A stretch of 64,000 bases of DNA from Bacteroides caecigallinarum. Lineage in GTDB: Bacteria > Bacteroidota > Bacteroidia > Bacteroidales > Bacteroidaceae. Each line of letters opens with the position of its first letter. Position 1 is the stretch's first letter. The notes under the pieces were generated by a model. It searched no databases. It saw only the letters and a list, made by a program, of their open reading frames with translations, and was not told the DNA's origin. Position numbers and translations under genes: made by a program. The stretch is taken from contig NZ_JACJLQ010000014.1 of NCBI RefSeq assembly GCF_016902295.1, positions 1-64,000 on the forward strand, written 5' to 3'. Positions 26,766 through 34,010 of the stretch are shown piece after piece.

Positions 26766-28187
26766 TTATTTTTCGACATTGTATCCTGCAGATTTTGCTA
26801 TCAGTTTTGGAATCTGTGTGTTGTCCAGTCTTCCGCTGAAGTTTTCCGAGCCTGCGCCGATGGCAAATACAGGAACATATCCTGCGGAATGACCTCCGCT
26901 GGTCCATCCGATGAGGGCTATCTCGTTTATTATACGTTTTGCTTCAGCTGCCAGAGCTTCATCCTGGGCATATTCACTTTTTTCCATTTTGGCTTTCTGA
27001 CCTTTCAAAGTCTTCTCGTAAACGCTTTTCAGACGCGTTTCCTGCTCTTCCGACAGTTCTATTTCATCCCAGAATCCGAAATTCTCTTCCAATGCATCCT
27101 GTACAGCTTTCCAAGGAACATTGTTTTTATACTCCTTGCGCATAGAATTCAGTATCTTTGTAAACCCGCTTTCGCTTGTCTTCTGGTTTTCGATGGCTTT
27201 AAGGTTCAGTTTGTACTGGCCTGTTCCCAATACTATACCTCCGGTTTCATGGTCGGCTGTCACTACAATAAGAGTTTCATCCGGATGCTGTTTGTAGAAT
27301 TCGTATGCCTGTTTTATAGCCTTGTCGAAATCCTGTACTTCGCGGAATGCTGTTGCTCCGTCATTACTGTGGCATGCCCAGTCTATTTTCCCGCCTTCCA
27401 CCATCAGGAAGAATCCCTTGCTCAGATCTTTTGAAAGGAAGTCGATGGCAGAGCGTGTTATTTCCTCCAGTGTCATGTCTTTTTCTGTTCTGTCAATTGC
27501 GTATGGAATCGCACTTCTGTCTTTAGATGAGGCTTCCTCGGTCTGGAACAATATCATCTTGTCTGCCTTTGCGCTTTTACTGGTGTAATCCTTATATCCT
27601 CTGGCGATAGAATAGCCGTATTCTTCTGCCATTTTGTAGAGGTTCTTTGCATTACTGTCCTTTTTGTTGTCCGGTTCCATGAAATCAGAGCCGGCATAGA
27701 AATCAAAACCTGCAGTGTAGAGGTCAGTACCGATGTTATAATAGCTGCTTCTACTTGCCTCATGTGCATAGAATGCGGCAGGAGTGGCATGGTCTACACT
27801 GACACTTGTGGCTATACCCACTCTGCGACCGCTGTTTTTTGCCCAAACAGCAACGCTGTTGACCGGTGTCTCGAGGTCTTTCAGTACACCTATTGCTCCG
27901 TTTTTGGTCTTATTCCCTGTAGCGAGGGCTGTTCCTGCGGCAGCCGAGTCGGTAACTCCGTTTGTGGCGGAGAAAGTTGTAGCTACTGTGGCGGCGGGAA
28001 ACTGGGTGAAGCATAATGGCTCTATGCCTATTTCCCCTTTCAGCTCACCCTGAAACAGTTCTGTACCCTGAACCTGGTTTACTCCCATGCCGTCGCCTAT
28101 GAAATAGAAAACATATTTTGCCTGTTGGGCCAAAATACAATTATATGCCAATAAGGCAAAAGCGAGTGATAAATAGAATTTTTTCAT
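26766..28187 (-). CDS. phoA: alkaline phosphatase
   Basis: 473 residues from the Met of MKKFYLSLAFALLAYNCILA, which gives a signal peptide; the frame extends to 28238 but that start lies upstream of the -7 box. Metal and catalytic motifs are present: IGDGMGVNQV, the nucleophile Ser in VTDSAAAGTALATG, VDHATPAAFYAHEASR, VTADHETGG and TSGGHSAGYVP. A periplasmic phosphomonoesterase. The symbol is given by family; no Pho-box was identified, so phosphate control is not shown. Confidence 0.92.
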   Translation of the reverse strand: MKKFYLSLAFALLAYNCILAQQAKYVFYFIGDGMGVNQVQGTELFQGELKGEIGIEPLCFTQFPAATVATTFSATNGVTDSAAAGTALATGNKTKNGAIGVLKDLETPVNSVAVWAKNSGRRVGIATSVSVDHATPAAFYAHEASRSSYYNIGTDLYTAGFDFYAGSDFMEPDNKKDSNAKNLYKMAEEYGYSIARGYKDYTSKSAKADKMILFQTEEASSKDRSAIPYAIDRTEKDMTLEEITRSAIDFLSKDLSKGFFLMVEGGKIDWACHSNDGATAFREVQDFDKAIKQAYEFYKQHPDETLIVVTADHETGGIVLGTGQYKLNLKAIENQKTSESGFTKILNSMRKEYKNNVPWKAVQDALEENFGFWDEIELSEEQETRLKSVYEKTLKGQKAKMEKSEYAQDEALAAEAKRIINEIALIGWTSGGHSAGYVPVFAIGAGSENFSGRLDNTQIPKLIAKSAGYNVEK

Positions 28188-28213
28188 TACTGTGATGTTT
28201 TGTTTAGATAAGG

Positions 28214-28221
28214 CAAAAATA
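28214..28221 (-). promoter_or_regulatory. -7 box of the alkaline phosphatase gene
   Basis: The minus strand reads TATTTTTG, 27 nt upstream of the ATG at 28187; this placement supports the shorter start. Confidence 0.55.
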
Positions 28222-28334
28222 GTTTTTTTTGTGTGCAATCATAAAAAATTAATATTTTTTTGAGCGGATATGTATCTATTGTGTTTGTTTTCAGGTTATA
28301 CATTACATACATATTAATTTAAAATTATTATATT

Positions 28335-29261
28335 ATGAAAAAGACGATTTTTACCTTAGTTGCTGTTTTTACTCTCAGTTCATGTAATGACGAAAAGATT
28401 GAATTCCGTCAGGATTTACCCGTAGGGCTTTATGTGGAAGTAGGTGAGACCAAATTATCAAAAACAGTGACTGACATTGATGGATATGTTACTTTTTCCG
28501 TTAATGACCAGATAGGATTGTTCGTTCCTGAACGTTCCACACCTGTATTATGGAAGTACGAAAATAGCGATTGGACTACTTCTGAGACAGTTTTTTGGAA
28601 AAATCGTACTGATGATTTTGAATTCCATGCCTATTATCCATGTGACGAAGTTTCAGGCGTCACGTTGTCCTCTGTACCCATGCCCGACCTCACTATCCAG
28701 ACCGGTTCTCTTGCCGAGATAGGAAAATATGATTTTCTTGCGGGCAGTTGCACTACGTCGTATTCCACGAATAACGGTTTGGTTACTTTTGCCAATGATA
28801 ATTCTCTCAAACATGTTTATTCTCTTTTGTATCTTAATATAAATGGTCTGAGCTCGGCTGACGATATGGAGATTACCGGATGTAAATTCTCGGGTGAGGG
28901 AATTGTCACTCCTCATGTATATTCGTTCGAATCAGCGGGAATGGTCAAGTCAGGTGTTGATGTAAAGTCCGATTTAGACATAAGCGGTTTGTCATATACC
29001 GTTACTGGCGAGTCTTATGCGATAGCGGTATTGATAAATCCTGTAACTCTTAATGTCCCCTTAAATTTCACGTTGGAATATAATAAAGGTGGTCTTGGAT
29101 ATGAGGCATCCGCTGATTTGGGGAAAAGTTTTGCGGGAGGAAGTTTCAATAGAATAACTCTCATACTTGTGGATGAAAAGCTGCAGATGTCGGGCATTGA
29201 GGTTGACAACTGGAATGTAATTACACTCGATGATGTATATTTAATTGGTGGCGAAAAGTAA
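28335..29261 (+). CDS. fimbrillin-family (Mfa/Fim-like) lipoprotein
   Basis: 308 residues with a lipoprotein signal (MKKTIFTLVAVFTLSSC; lipobox LSS|C). The FEFHAYYP segment, the FANDNSLKHVYSLLYLNING strand region and the closing RITLILVDEK...V-NW motif are the pattern of the fimbrillin family found across Bacteroidales, whose members are exported as lipoproteins and assemble into surface pili. No other fimbrial gene is beside it, so this is a solitary member, perhaps an accessory or tip-type subunit (inference). Confidence 0.8.
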   Translation: MKKTIFTLVAVFTLSSCNDEKIEFRQDLPVGLYVEVGETKLSKTVTDIDGYVTFSVNDQIGLFVPERSTPVLWKYENSDWTTSETVFWKNRTDDFEFHAYYPCDEVSGVTLSSVPMPDLTIQTGSLAEIGKYDFLAGSCTTSYSTNNGLVTFANDNSLKHVYSLLYLNINGLSSADDMEITGCKFSGEGIVTPHVYSFESAGMVKSGVDVKSDLDISGLSYTVTGESYAIAVLINPVTLNVPLNFTLEYNKGGLGYEASADLGKSFAGGSFNRITLILVDEKLQMSGIEVDNWNVITLDDVYLIGGEK

Positions 29262-29301
29262 GATATTGTCATAATTTTGTAATACATAAAGAATTTTCTT
29301 G

Positions 29302-29309
29302 TAATTTTG
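29302..29309 (+). promoter_or_regulatory. -7 box of the xpt operon
   Basis: TAATTTTG (TAnnTTTG), 46 nt before the xpt start. No purine riboswitch is seen in the short leader. Confidence 0.55.
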
Positions 29310-29355
29310 CACCTTCAAAATCATTAAGAAACTCTTTTAATAATTAGTTGCACGT

Positions 29356-29928
29356 ATGAAAGCATTGAAGGAACGGATATTGCGAGACGGAAAATGTTTT
29401 GAAGGTGGTATCCTTAAAGTTGACAACTTTATCAATCATCAGATGGACCCTATTCTGATGAAATCCATGGCGGTGGAATTTGTAAGGCGGTTTGCCAGTA
29501 CCAAGATTAACAAAGTGCTGACTATCGAGGCCAGTGGTATAGCACCGGCCATCATGGTGGGCTATTTGCTCGAACTTCCTGTAGTATTTGCAAAGAAGAA
29601 GAAACCAAGCACGATGGAGAACATGCTCACAACTACTGTTTATTCTTTCACCAAAGACAGAAACTACGATGTCTGCGTGAGCGGCGATTATCTGTGTCCG
29701 GGCGACAAAGTGCTTTTCATCGACGATTTCCTTGCCAATGGCAATGCTGCCAAAGGTATCATAGACCTTGTCAATAAGGCAGGAGCCGAACTTGTCGGTA
29801 TGGGATTCCTGATTGAGAAATCATTCCAGCACGGCGGCGAACAGCTCAGAAGCATGGGAGTACATGTAGAGTCGCTTGCCATCATCGAAAGCCTTGACAA
29901 CTGCAAGATAGTTCTTAAAGAAATGTAA
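29356..29928 (+). CDS. xpt: xanthine phosphoribosyltransferase
   Basis: A 190-residue cytosolic enzyme that joins xanthine to PRPP to give XMP. The start [20 protein letters not shown], the NHQMDP segment, the KKKKPSTM flexible loop and the PRPP loop [13 protein letters not shown] match Xpt and fit its length. A purine permease gene follows after a 93-bp spacer, so the pair imports and salvages xanthine. Confidence 0.95.
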   Translation: MKALKERILRDGKCFEGGILKVDNFINHQMDPILMKSMAVEFVRRFASTKINKVLTIEASGIAPAIMVGYLLELPVVFAKKKKPSTMENMLTTTVYSFTKDRNYDVCVSGDYLCPGDKVLFIDDFLANGNAAKGIIDLVNKAGAELVGMGFLIEKSFQHGGEQLRSMGVHVESLAIIESLDNCKIVLKEM

Positions 29929-29929
29929 G

Positions 29930-30017
29930 TTCTTTAGTTTTTTAGTTCTTTAGTTGGCTTATGATAACATCATAAACTCACAAACTTATAAACTCATAAA
30001 CTCAAAAACTCAAATCA
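29930..30017 (+). repeat. degenerate CTTTAGTT and AAACTCA repeats in the xpt-permease spacer
   Basis: Three variants of GTTCTTTAGTT (29930-29957) are followed by about six variants of ATAAACTCA (29969-30017), such as CATAAACTCACAAACTTATA. Together they fill nearly the whole spacer up to the permease start codon. Confidence 0.6.
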
Positions 30018-30021
30018 ACAA

Positions 30022-31353
30022 ATGGAAAATGAACAGAATGTAGCCCCTGGCGAGGGGCTGATTTACGGACTTAACGACCGCCCGCCTTTGAAGGATACCA
30101 TTTTTGCGGCTTTGCAGCACCTGCTTGCCATTTTCGTGGCAATCATCACTCCTCCGCTTATCATAGCCGGAGCTTTGGGACTTGACATCGAGACAACAGG
30201 TTTCCTTGTTTCCATGGCGCTTTTTGCTTCAGGAGTCTCTACTTTCATACAGTGCAGGAGGGTAGGGCCTATCGGTTGCGGATTACTCTGTATCCAGGGA
30301 ACAAGTTTCTCTTTTATCGGTCCTATCATATCAGCCGGACTTACCGGCGGGCTGAGTTCCATATTCGGAGCGACTATTGCGGCTTCTACTGTCGAGATGC
30401 TTATCAGCCGTGTGCTTAAATATACACGTAAAATCATCACTCCCCTCGTGTCGGGCATCGTGGTTACCCTCATCGGTATGAGCCTTATCAAGGTAGGAAT
30501 TTCAGCTTGTGGTGGAGGTGTGACCGCACAGAACGACGGAACTTTCGGAGCCTTCCAGCATGTAGGACTTGCGGCTTTGGTTCTTGTCCTCATCATCATC
30601 TTCAACCGCAGCTCCAACCGCTATCTGCGCATGAGCTCCATCGTGATAGGTCTTCTTGTGGGATACATCGTCGCTTGGGCTTTGGGTATGGTCGATTTTT
30701 CTTCCGTACAGAGTTACGGCGGTTTCAACATCCCTGTACCTTTCAAGTACGGAATCTCGTTCGATATTTCTGCCATCATAGGTCTGGGACTTGTTTATCT
30801 CATCACCGCCATCGAGGCGTATGGCGACGTCACAGCCAATTCGCTTATCTCTGGCGAGCCTGTTGAGGGAGAGAAGTTTGTCAAGCGTGCTTCCGGAGGT
30901 ATCCTTGCCGATGGTTTCAACTCCATGCTTGCAGGTATCTTCAACTCCTTTCCTAATTCGATTTTCGCCCAGAACAACGGTATGATTCAGCTTACAGGTG
31001 TTGCCAGCCGCTATGTGGGATATTTCATTGCGGGTTTCCTTATCCTGCTCGGTCTGTTCCCGGCTGTAGGGCTTGTGTTCTCGCTTATGCCTGAACCGGT
31101 ACTTGGAGGTGCCACTCTGCTGATGTTCGGAACCGTAGCCGCTGCCGGAATACGTATCATCGCTTCTCAGAAGATTGACAGAAAGGCTACGTTGGTAATG
31201 GCGTTGAGCTTCTCTTTCGGACTGAGCGTGGAACTTGTTCCTGAGATACTTTCGCAGTTGCCGGAAACGCTTAAGAACATTTTCTCGTCGGGTATCACTA
31301 CAGGTGGTCTTACGGCAATCCTGTCTAACATTCTTATCAGAATAAAAGAATAA
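30022..31353 (+). CDS. xanthine permease (NCS2 family)
   Basis: A 443-residue inner-membrane protein with about 14 helices. NDRPPLKDTIFAALQHLLAI at the N-terminus, the half-helix region GTSFSFIGPIISAG, the motif TAIEAYGDVTANSL and the FPNSIFAQNNGMIQLTGVAS segment identify a nucleobase:cation symporter-2 member. With xpt upstream, xanthine is the probable substrate; uric acid is an alternative within the family. Confidence 0.92.
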   Translation: MENEQNVAPGEGLIYGLNDRPPLKDTIFAALQHLLAIFVAIITPPLIIAGALGLDIETTGFLVSMALFASGVSTFIQCRRVGPIGCGLLCIQGTSFSFIGPIISAGLTGGLSSIFGATIAASTVEMLISRVLKYTRKIITPLVSGIVVTLIGMSLIKVGISACGGGVTAQNDGTFGAFQHVGLAALVLVLIIIFNRSSNRYLRMSSIVIGLLVGYIVAWALGMVDFSSVQSYGGFNIPVPFKYGISFDISAIIGLGLVYLITAIEAYGDVTANSLISGEPVEGEKFVKRASGGILADGFNSMLAGIFNSFPNSIFAQNNGMIQLTGVASRYVGYFIAGFLILLGLFPAVGLVFSLMPEPVLGGATLLMFGTVAAAGIRIIASQKIDRKATLVMALSFSFGLSVELVPEILSQLPETLKNIFSSGITTGGLTAILSNILIRIKE

Positions 31354-31377
31354 TATTGTTTCATAAATGATATAAAA

Positions 31378-31420
31378 GCGATGGCTTGCCTTATTGTTGG
31401 CGGTCATCGTTTTTTTTGCG
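31378..31420 (+). terminator. terminator of the xanthine operon
   Basis: GCGATGGC pairs imperfectly with GGCGGTCATCG and is followed by eight Ts, 25 bp after the permease stop. Confidence 0.6.
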
Positions 31421-31434
31421 CCTGATAATTATTA

Positions 31435-31522
31435 GTGTAACACGTAGGTGTTACACGCGTTACACGAACGTACCACACGCGTTACACATACGTGTTACTC
31501 TCGTTGCACGAACGTGTCACGC
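31435..31522 (+). repeat. 22-bp-period palindromic repeat array (four units)
   Basis: Four consecutive units of 24, 22, 22 and 20 bp with the theme GTTACACGnACGTGTTACnCGC: 31435-31458, 31459-31480, 31481-31502 and 31503-31522. Each unit is itself an imperfect palindrome (GTTACAC...GTGTTAC). There are no spacers, so it is not a CRISPR array. It has the same period and style as the 10.3-kb array but a different core sequence. It sits right after the xanthine operon terminator. Confidence 0.8.
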
Positions 31523-31607
31523 AAATTTTGACGTGGAGTTTACAATAGAAATACAGTATATATAATTTTTTTAACACTTTGTTATGCCTGATATTGTCGT
31601 TATTTCG

Positions 31608-31615
31608 TATATTTG
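31608..31615 (+). promoter_or_regulatory. -7 box for the HigA-like gene
   Basis: TATATTTG (TAnnTTTG), 71 nt before the antitoxin start. It lies upstream of the toxin remnant, where a toxin-antitoxin operon promoter would have been. Confidence 0.5.
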
Positions 31616-31640
31616 AAAAAAAAGAACTGTGATACAATAA

Positions 31641-31709
31641 GATGACAATGAAATCAAGAAAGCCATAAAGTTAAAGGAGGAATATTATGCAACTAAAGGA
31701 AATAAGTAA
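31641..31709 (+). pseudogene. probable 3' remnant of a HigB/RelE-type toxin gene
   Basis: Directly after a TAA, an open frame of 22 codons reads DDNEIKKAIKLKEEYYATKG and two more residues, then stops at 31707-31709, overlapping the first 23 bp of the HigA-like gene. Its composition and position are what is expected for the last codons of a HigB-type toxin overlapping its antitoxin start. The toxin body is missing: no homologous frame is seen between the repeat array and 31640. The call rests on pattern memory, not a search. Confidence 0.4.
31673..31680 (+). promoter_or_regulatory. strong Shine-Dalgarno AAAGGAGG
   Basis: AAAGGAGG lies 6 nt before the ATG at 31687. Such a strong site is rare among the genes of this window and fixes the start of the HigA-like gene. 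Confidence 0.65.
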
Positions 31710-31992
31710 AGACATCTATGATTTGGATGCATGGCTTGATGAGGGGCTTGGAGCGGAAGGAACTCCAGAACGTGAGAAGAACCGCGAAAAGGCATGGGAG
31801 GAGTATAATGCCCAAATATTGTTGGAAGCCCGCAAAAATGCAAGGTTGACACAGGCAGAACTTGCAAAACGTATTGGTGCAGACAAAGGTTATATTTCAA
31901 GAATAGAAAGAGGACTGACAGTTCCTACAGTTGCTACACTTTACAAAATAGCGGCAGCAATGGGAATGACCGTAGAATTACGTCCTTTATAA
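31687..31992 (+). CDS. orphan XRE-family antitoxin (HigA-like)
   Basis: 101 residues. The C-terminal half is an XRE helix-turn-helix (LTQAELAKRIGADKGYISRI then ERGLTVPTVATLYKIAAAMG, residues about 54-95), and the N-terminal half is helical and charged. The sequence and length match HigA antitoxins, which bind their toxin and repress the operon. No intact toxin gene precedes it, only a short remnant. It may act as a solitary repressor or as an anti-addiction antitoxin; both are inference. Confidence 0.85.
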   Translation: MQLKEISKDIYDLDAWLDEGLGAEGTPEREKNREKAWEEYNAQILLEARKNARLTQAELAKRIGADKGYISRIERGLTVPTVATLYKIAAAMGMTVELRPL

Positions 31993-32311
31993 CTATCACC
32001 GTCTCCTTTTATGGTGTTGCCTCAAACTGGTGCCTAAATGTGCTGTCATGCTGTAAGAAGTATGAACACACGGAGAATTCACTATTGAGAGAGGTTGTGT
32101 TGGAGGTTATAGAAAAGTGAGATATAAGAATAAAGAAACAGGAGCCTTCGGCGGTTGCCGGTGGCTTCGTGTTTTAGGAATAGATGGTTATTTCGGGAAA
32201 TATGAATATATGTCTTTTATGTTGGATACTCGGTCTTAGAGGCTCTTTTAATGATAGAAATTTGCTTTTTAAAAAGAAATTGATTTCTTTTGCATAAAAG
32301 GATATGGAAAA
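31993..32311. other. 319-bp non-coding block between the antitoxin and MntA-like genes
   Basis: No credible gene. It contains the left copy of the direct repeat with its terminator hairpin (32105-32177). The rest is A/T-rich without a recognisable promoter of the TAnnTTTG type. A frame ending EVVLEVIEK just before the repeat could be a decayed gene end, but this is weak. Confidence 0.5.
32105..32177 (+). repeat. direct repeat, left copy, with terminator hairpin
   Basis: From GGTTATAGAAAAGTGAGATA through AGCCTTCGGC...GCCGGTGGCT to GTGTTTTA. It matches 33053-33124 with about 80 percent identity by eye. The hairpin AGCC..CGGC/GCCG..GGCT near its end can act as a terminator for the HigA-like gene. 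Confidence 0.75.
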
Positions 32312-32626
32312 ATGAAACATGAAGTATTTTACCAGCTAAAAAAAACTTTGCAGAATATATTACCTCCTGGCTCACATGCTTATCTGTTTGGCTCACAGGC
32401 AAGAGGTGATGCAAGAAAAGATTCTGACTGGGATATTCTTATTCTATTGGACAAACCAAAAATAGAGGCTGAGGATTATGATAATCTGTCTTATCCATTG
32501 GTTGAACTTGGTTGGTCTATGAATGAATGTGTTAGTCCGATATTATATACTGTAAAAGACTGGATGAAGTATCATTTTACACCTTTTTTCCATAATGTAA
32601 AAGATGAGGGAATTTTGTTGGTATGA
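32312..32626 (+). CDS. mntA: MntA-like minimal nucleotidyltransferase (antitoxin)
   Basis: 104 residues. The catalytic motif of the family, GS-x10-DxD, is complete (GSQARGDARKDSDWDILI, residues about 29-46). In type VII toxin-antitoxin systems such an enzyme AMPylates and silences the HEPN toxin made by the neighbouring gene. Its stop overlaps the start of the HEPN gene by 4 bp (ATGA), so translation is coupled. An AAGGA stretch lies upstream of the ATG. The region is A/T-rich relative to the flanking core genes. Confidence 0.85.
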   Translation: MKHEVFYQLKKTLQNILPPGSHAYLFGSQARGDARKDSDWDILILLDKPKIEAEDYDNLSYPLVELGWSMNECVSPILYTVKDWMKYHFTPFFHNVKDEGILLV

Positions 32627-33024
32627 GTTTGAATGAAGAAGATATAAAGGCTGTTGTGTTTTACCGTAAGGAAAAAGCTTATGCGACACTGCGTGAAGCT
32701 GAAGACATGATTGAGACTAAGCATTGGAACTTAGCTATACAACGGATGTATTATGCATGTTTTTATATGGCATCGGCTTTGCTGATGAGTGCAGGATTAA
32801 AGTCTCAAACACATAATGGAGTGGTAGGACAATTGGGAATGCATTATGTCTCAAAAGGACTTTTAACCAAGGAAGAAGGAAGATTGTATTCACGATTGCT
32901 TCAAAATAGGATTACTGGAGATTACAATGATTTCTTTGACTTTGCAGAGGAAGATGTATTACCTTTGATAGAACCTGTACGCAAGTTAGTGGTAAAGTTG
33001 GAAGGATTGATTGACATTCAATAA
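32623..33024 (+). CDS. hepT: HEPN-domain protein (HepT-like toxin partner)
   Basis: 133 helical residues of the HEPN type: WNLAIQRMYYACFYMASALL, THNGVVGQLGMHYVSKGLL and the C-terminal RITGDYNDF. In active HEPN RNases the last motif is Rx4-6H; here the sixth position is Tyr (R-ITGD-Y), as in HEPN proteins of the 'R...DY' subgroup, so nuclease activity is not assured. Paired by ATGA overlap with the nucleotidyltransferase. Together they look like a type VII toxin-antitoxin or a small defence module. Confidence 0.82.
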   Translation: MSLNEEDIKAVVFYRKEKAYATLREAEDMIETKHWNLAIQRMYYACFYMASALLMSAGLKSQTHNGVVGQLGMHYVSKGLLTKEEGRLYSRLLQNRITGDYNDFFDFAEEDVLPLIEPVRKLVVKLEGLIDIQ

Positions 33025-33052
33025 ATGAGAATGGCAGGAAAGTCGTACAGAC

Positions 33053-33124
33053 GGTTATTGAAAAAGTGAGATAAGAGAATAAAAGAACAGAAGCCTCGGC
33101 AGTGCCGGAGGCTTTGTGCTTTAT
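33053..33124 (+). repeat. direct repeat, right copy, with terminator hairpin
   Basis: From GGTTATTGAAAAAGTGAGAT through AGCCTCGGCAGTGCCGGAGGCT to GTGCTTTA. The hairpin AGCCTCGGC / GCCGGAGGCT is a better terminator than in the left copy and closes the mntA-hepT operon. The pair of repeats borders a segment of about 950 bp that contains only this module. Confidence 0.75.
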
Positions 33125-33175
33125 GAAACAAATAGGTGTGGCATGAATCGGACAACTTGAAATGTCGGTTGTTCT

Positions 33176-33820
33176 TTACAACAACTCGTCGAGCGATGTC
33201 ATTATATTTACATGCGGATATGCCTCAAGTTCTTCGCGTGTAGTCATCCCGTGCAGTACTCCTGCAAAATCGACTCCGGCGTTGAGTGCCGTTTCGGCAT
33301 CGACGGTGCTGTCGCCGCAATACAGAACATCGTTTTTATCTAATCCCAAATGGCTTATGGCGAACGTCAGTCCTTCGGGTGATGGCTTAGGGGTCTTTAC
33401 ATCTTCTCCACCTACTATTATGTCAAGAAAACCTTCGGGAAGTTTCTTTCCTAAAAGCTCCATGATTCTGTATCTGTACTTTGTGGAGATTATCCCTATT
33501 CTTGCTCCTCTTTCCTTTAGGCGTGACAGTACATCAAGCGTTTCCGGAAACAGTACGGTGTTGGCAGTCATAAGTCTGTCGGCCTGTGCCACATACTCTT
33601 TGCGGTAGGCGGCTAAGGTTTCTTTGTCGTCGATGCCTGTAAGAATGGTGAACGATTCTTCCAGAGTTTTTCCTATGGTCCGTTTTATCGATTCATCACT
33701 GATGCCGTCATGTCCGTGCATGGCAAGCACATTCCTGAAACACATCACTATGCCGCGCGATGAGTCGGCCAGTGTATAGTCGAAATCAAATAGATAAGCC
33801 TTGTAGGTTTTATGTATCAT
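33176..33820 (-). CDS. HAD-family hydrolase (phosphoglycolate-phosphatase-like)
   Basis: A 214-residue cytosolic phosphatase. HAD motif I is FDFDYTLADSS, motif III is the Lys in VKTPKPSPEG and motif IV is YCGDSTVDAETALNAG. The alpha-helical cap after motif I and the overall size match the Gph/PpaX/beta-phosphoglucomutase group. The substrate cannot be read; phosphoglycolate or pyrophosphate are family precedents. Confidence 0.88.
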   Translation of the reverse strand: MIHKTYKAYLFDFDYTLADSSRGIVMCFRNVLAMHGHDGISDESIKRTIGKTLEESFTILTGIDDKETLAAYRKEYVAQADRLMTANTVLFPETLDVLSRLKERGARIGIISTKYRYRIMELLGKKLPEGFLDIIVGGEDVKTPKPSPEGLTFAISHLGLDKNDVLYCGDSTVDAETALNAGVDFAGVLHGMTTREELEAYPHVNIMTSLDELL

Positions 33821-33969
33821 TGGGTCTAACGTTTATAATTTGTGTAAAGTTAGTGTAAACAATATTCTATCCAAAACAAAACCCGTTTTTTTGTTTTCAG
33901 ATTGTAGCCTGTACCAATTTTTTGTAACCTTTAAGCTTATCCGCTTATGCATATTTTCTGAATTTTTTG

Positions 33970-33977
33970 TACTTTTG
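33970..33977 (+). promoter_or_regulatory. -7 box of the PurF-like gene
   Basis: TACTTTTG (TAnnTTTG), 34 nt upstream of the ATG at 34011. Confidence 0.55.
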
Positions 33978-34010
33978 TACCGCTTAAACTAATTTAATTG
34001 CTTAAAAAGA

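Larger units (their letters stand above)
31354..31686. other. 333-bp non-coding block between the xanthine operon and the antitoxin gene
   Basis: It holds the operon terminator, the four-unit palindromic repeat array, an antitoxin promoter (31608-31615), a likely toxin-gene remnant (from 31641) and an unusually good Shine-Dalgarno. No complete gene is present. Confidence 0.7.

Noticed and set aside
29262-29355. Purine riboswitch upstream of xpt
   Set aside because: The leader after the -7 box is under 50 nt and lacks the conserved three-way junction and loop sequences of the purine aptamer.
30502-31407. 301-residue minus-strand frame opposite the xanthine permease gene
   Set aside because: Shadow of the permease gene; highly charged nonsense composition and no supporting context.
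31435-31522. CRISPR-like appearance of the repeat array
   Set aside because: The units abut each other with no unique spacers, are shorter than CRISPR repeats, and no cas genes are near.
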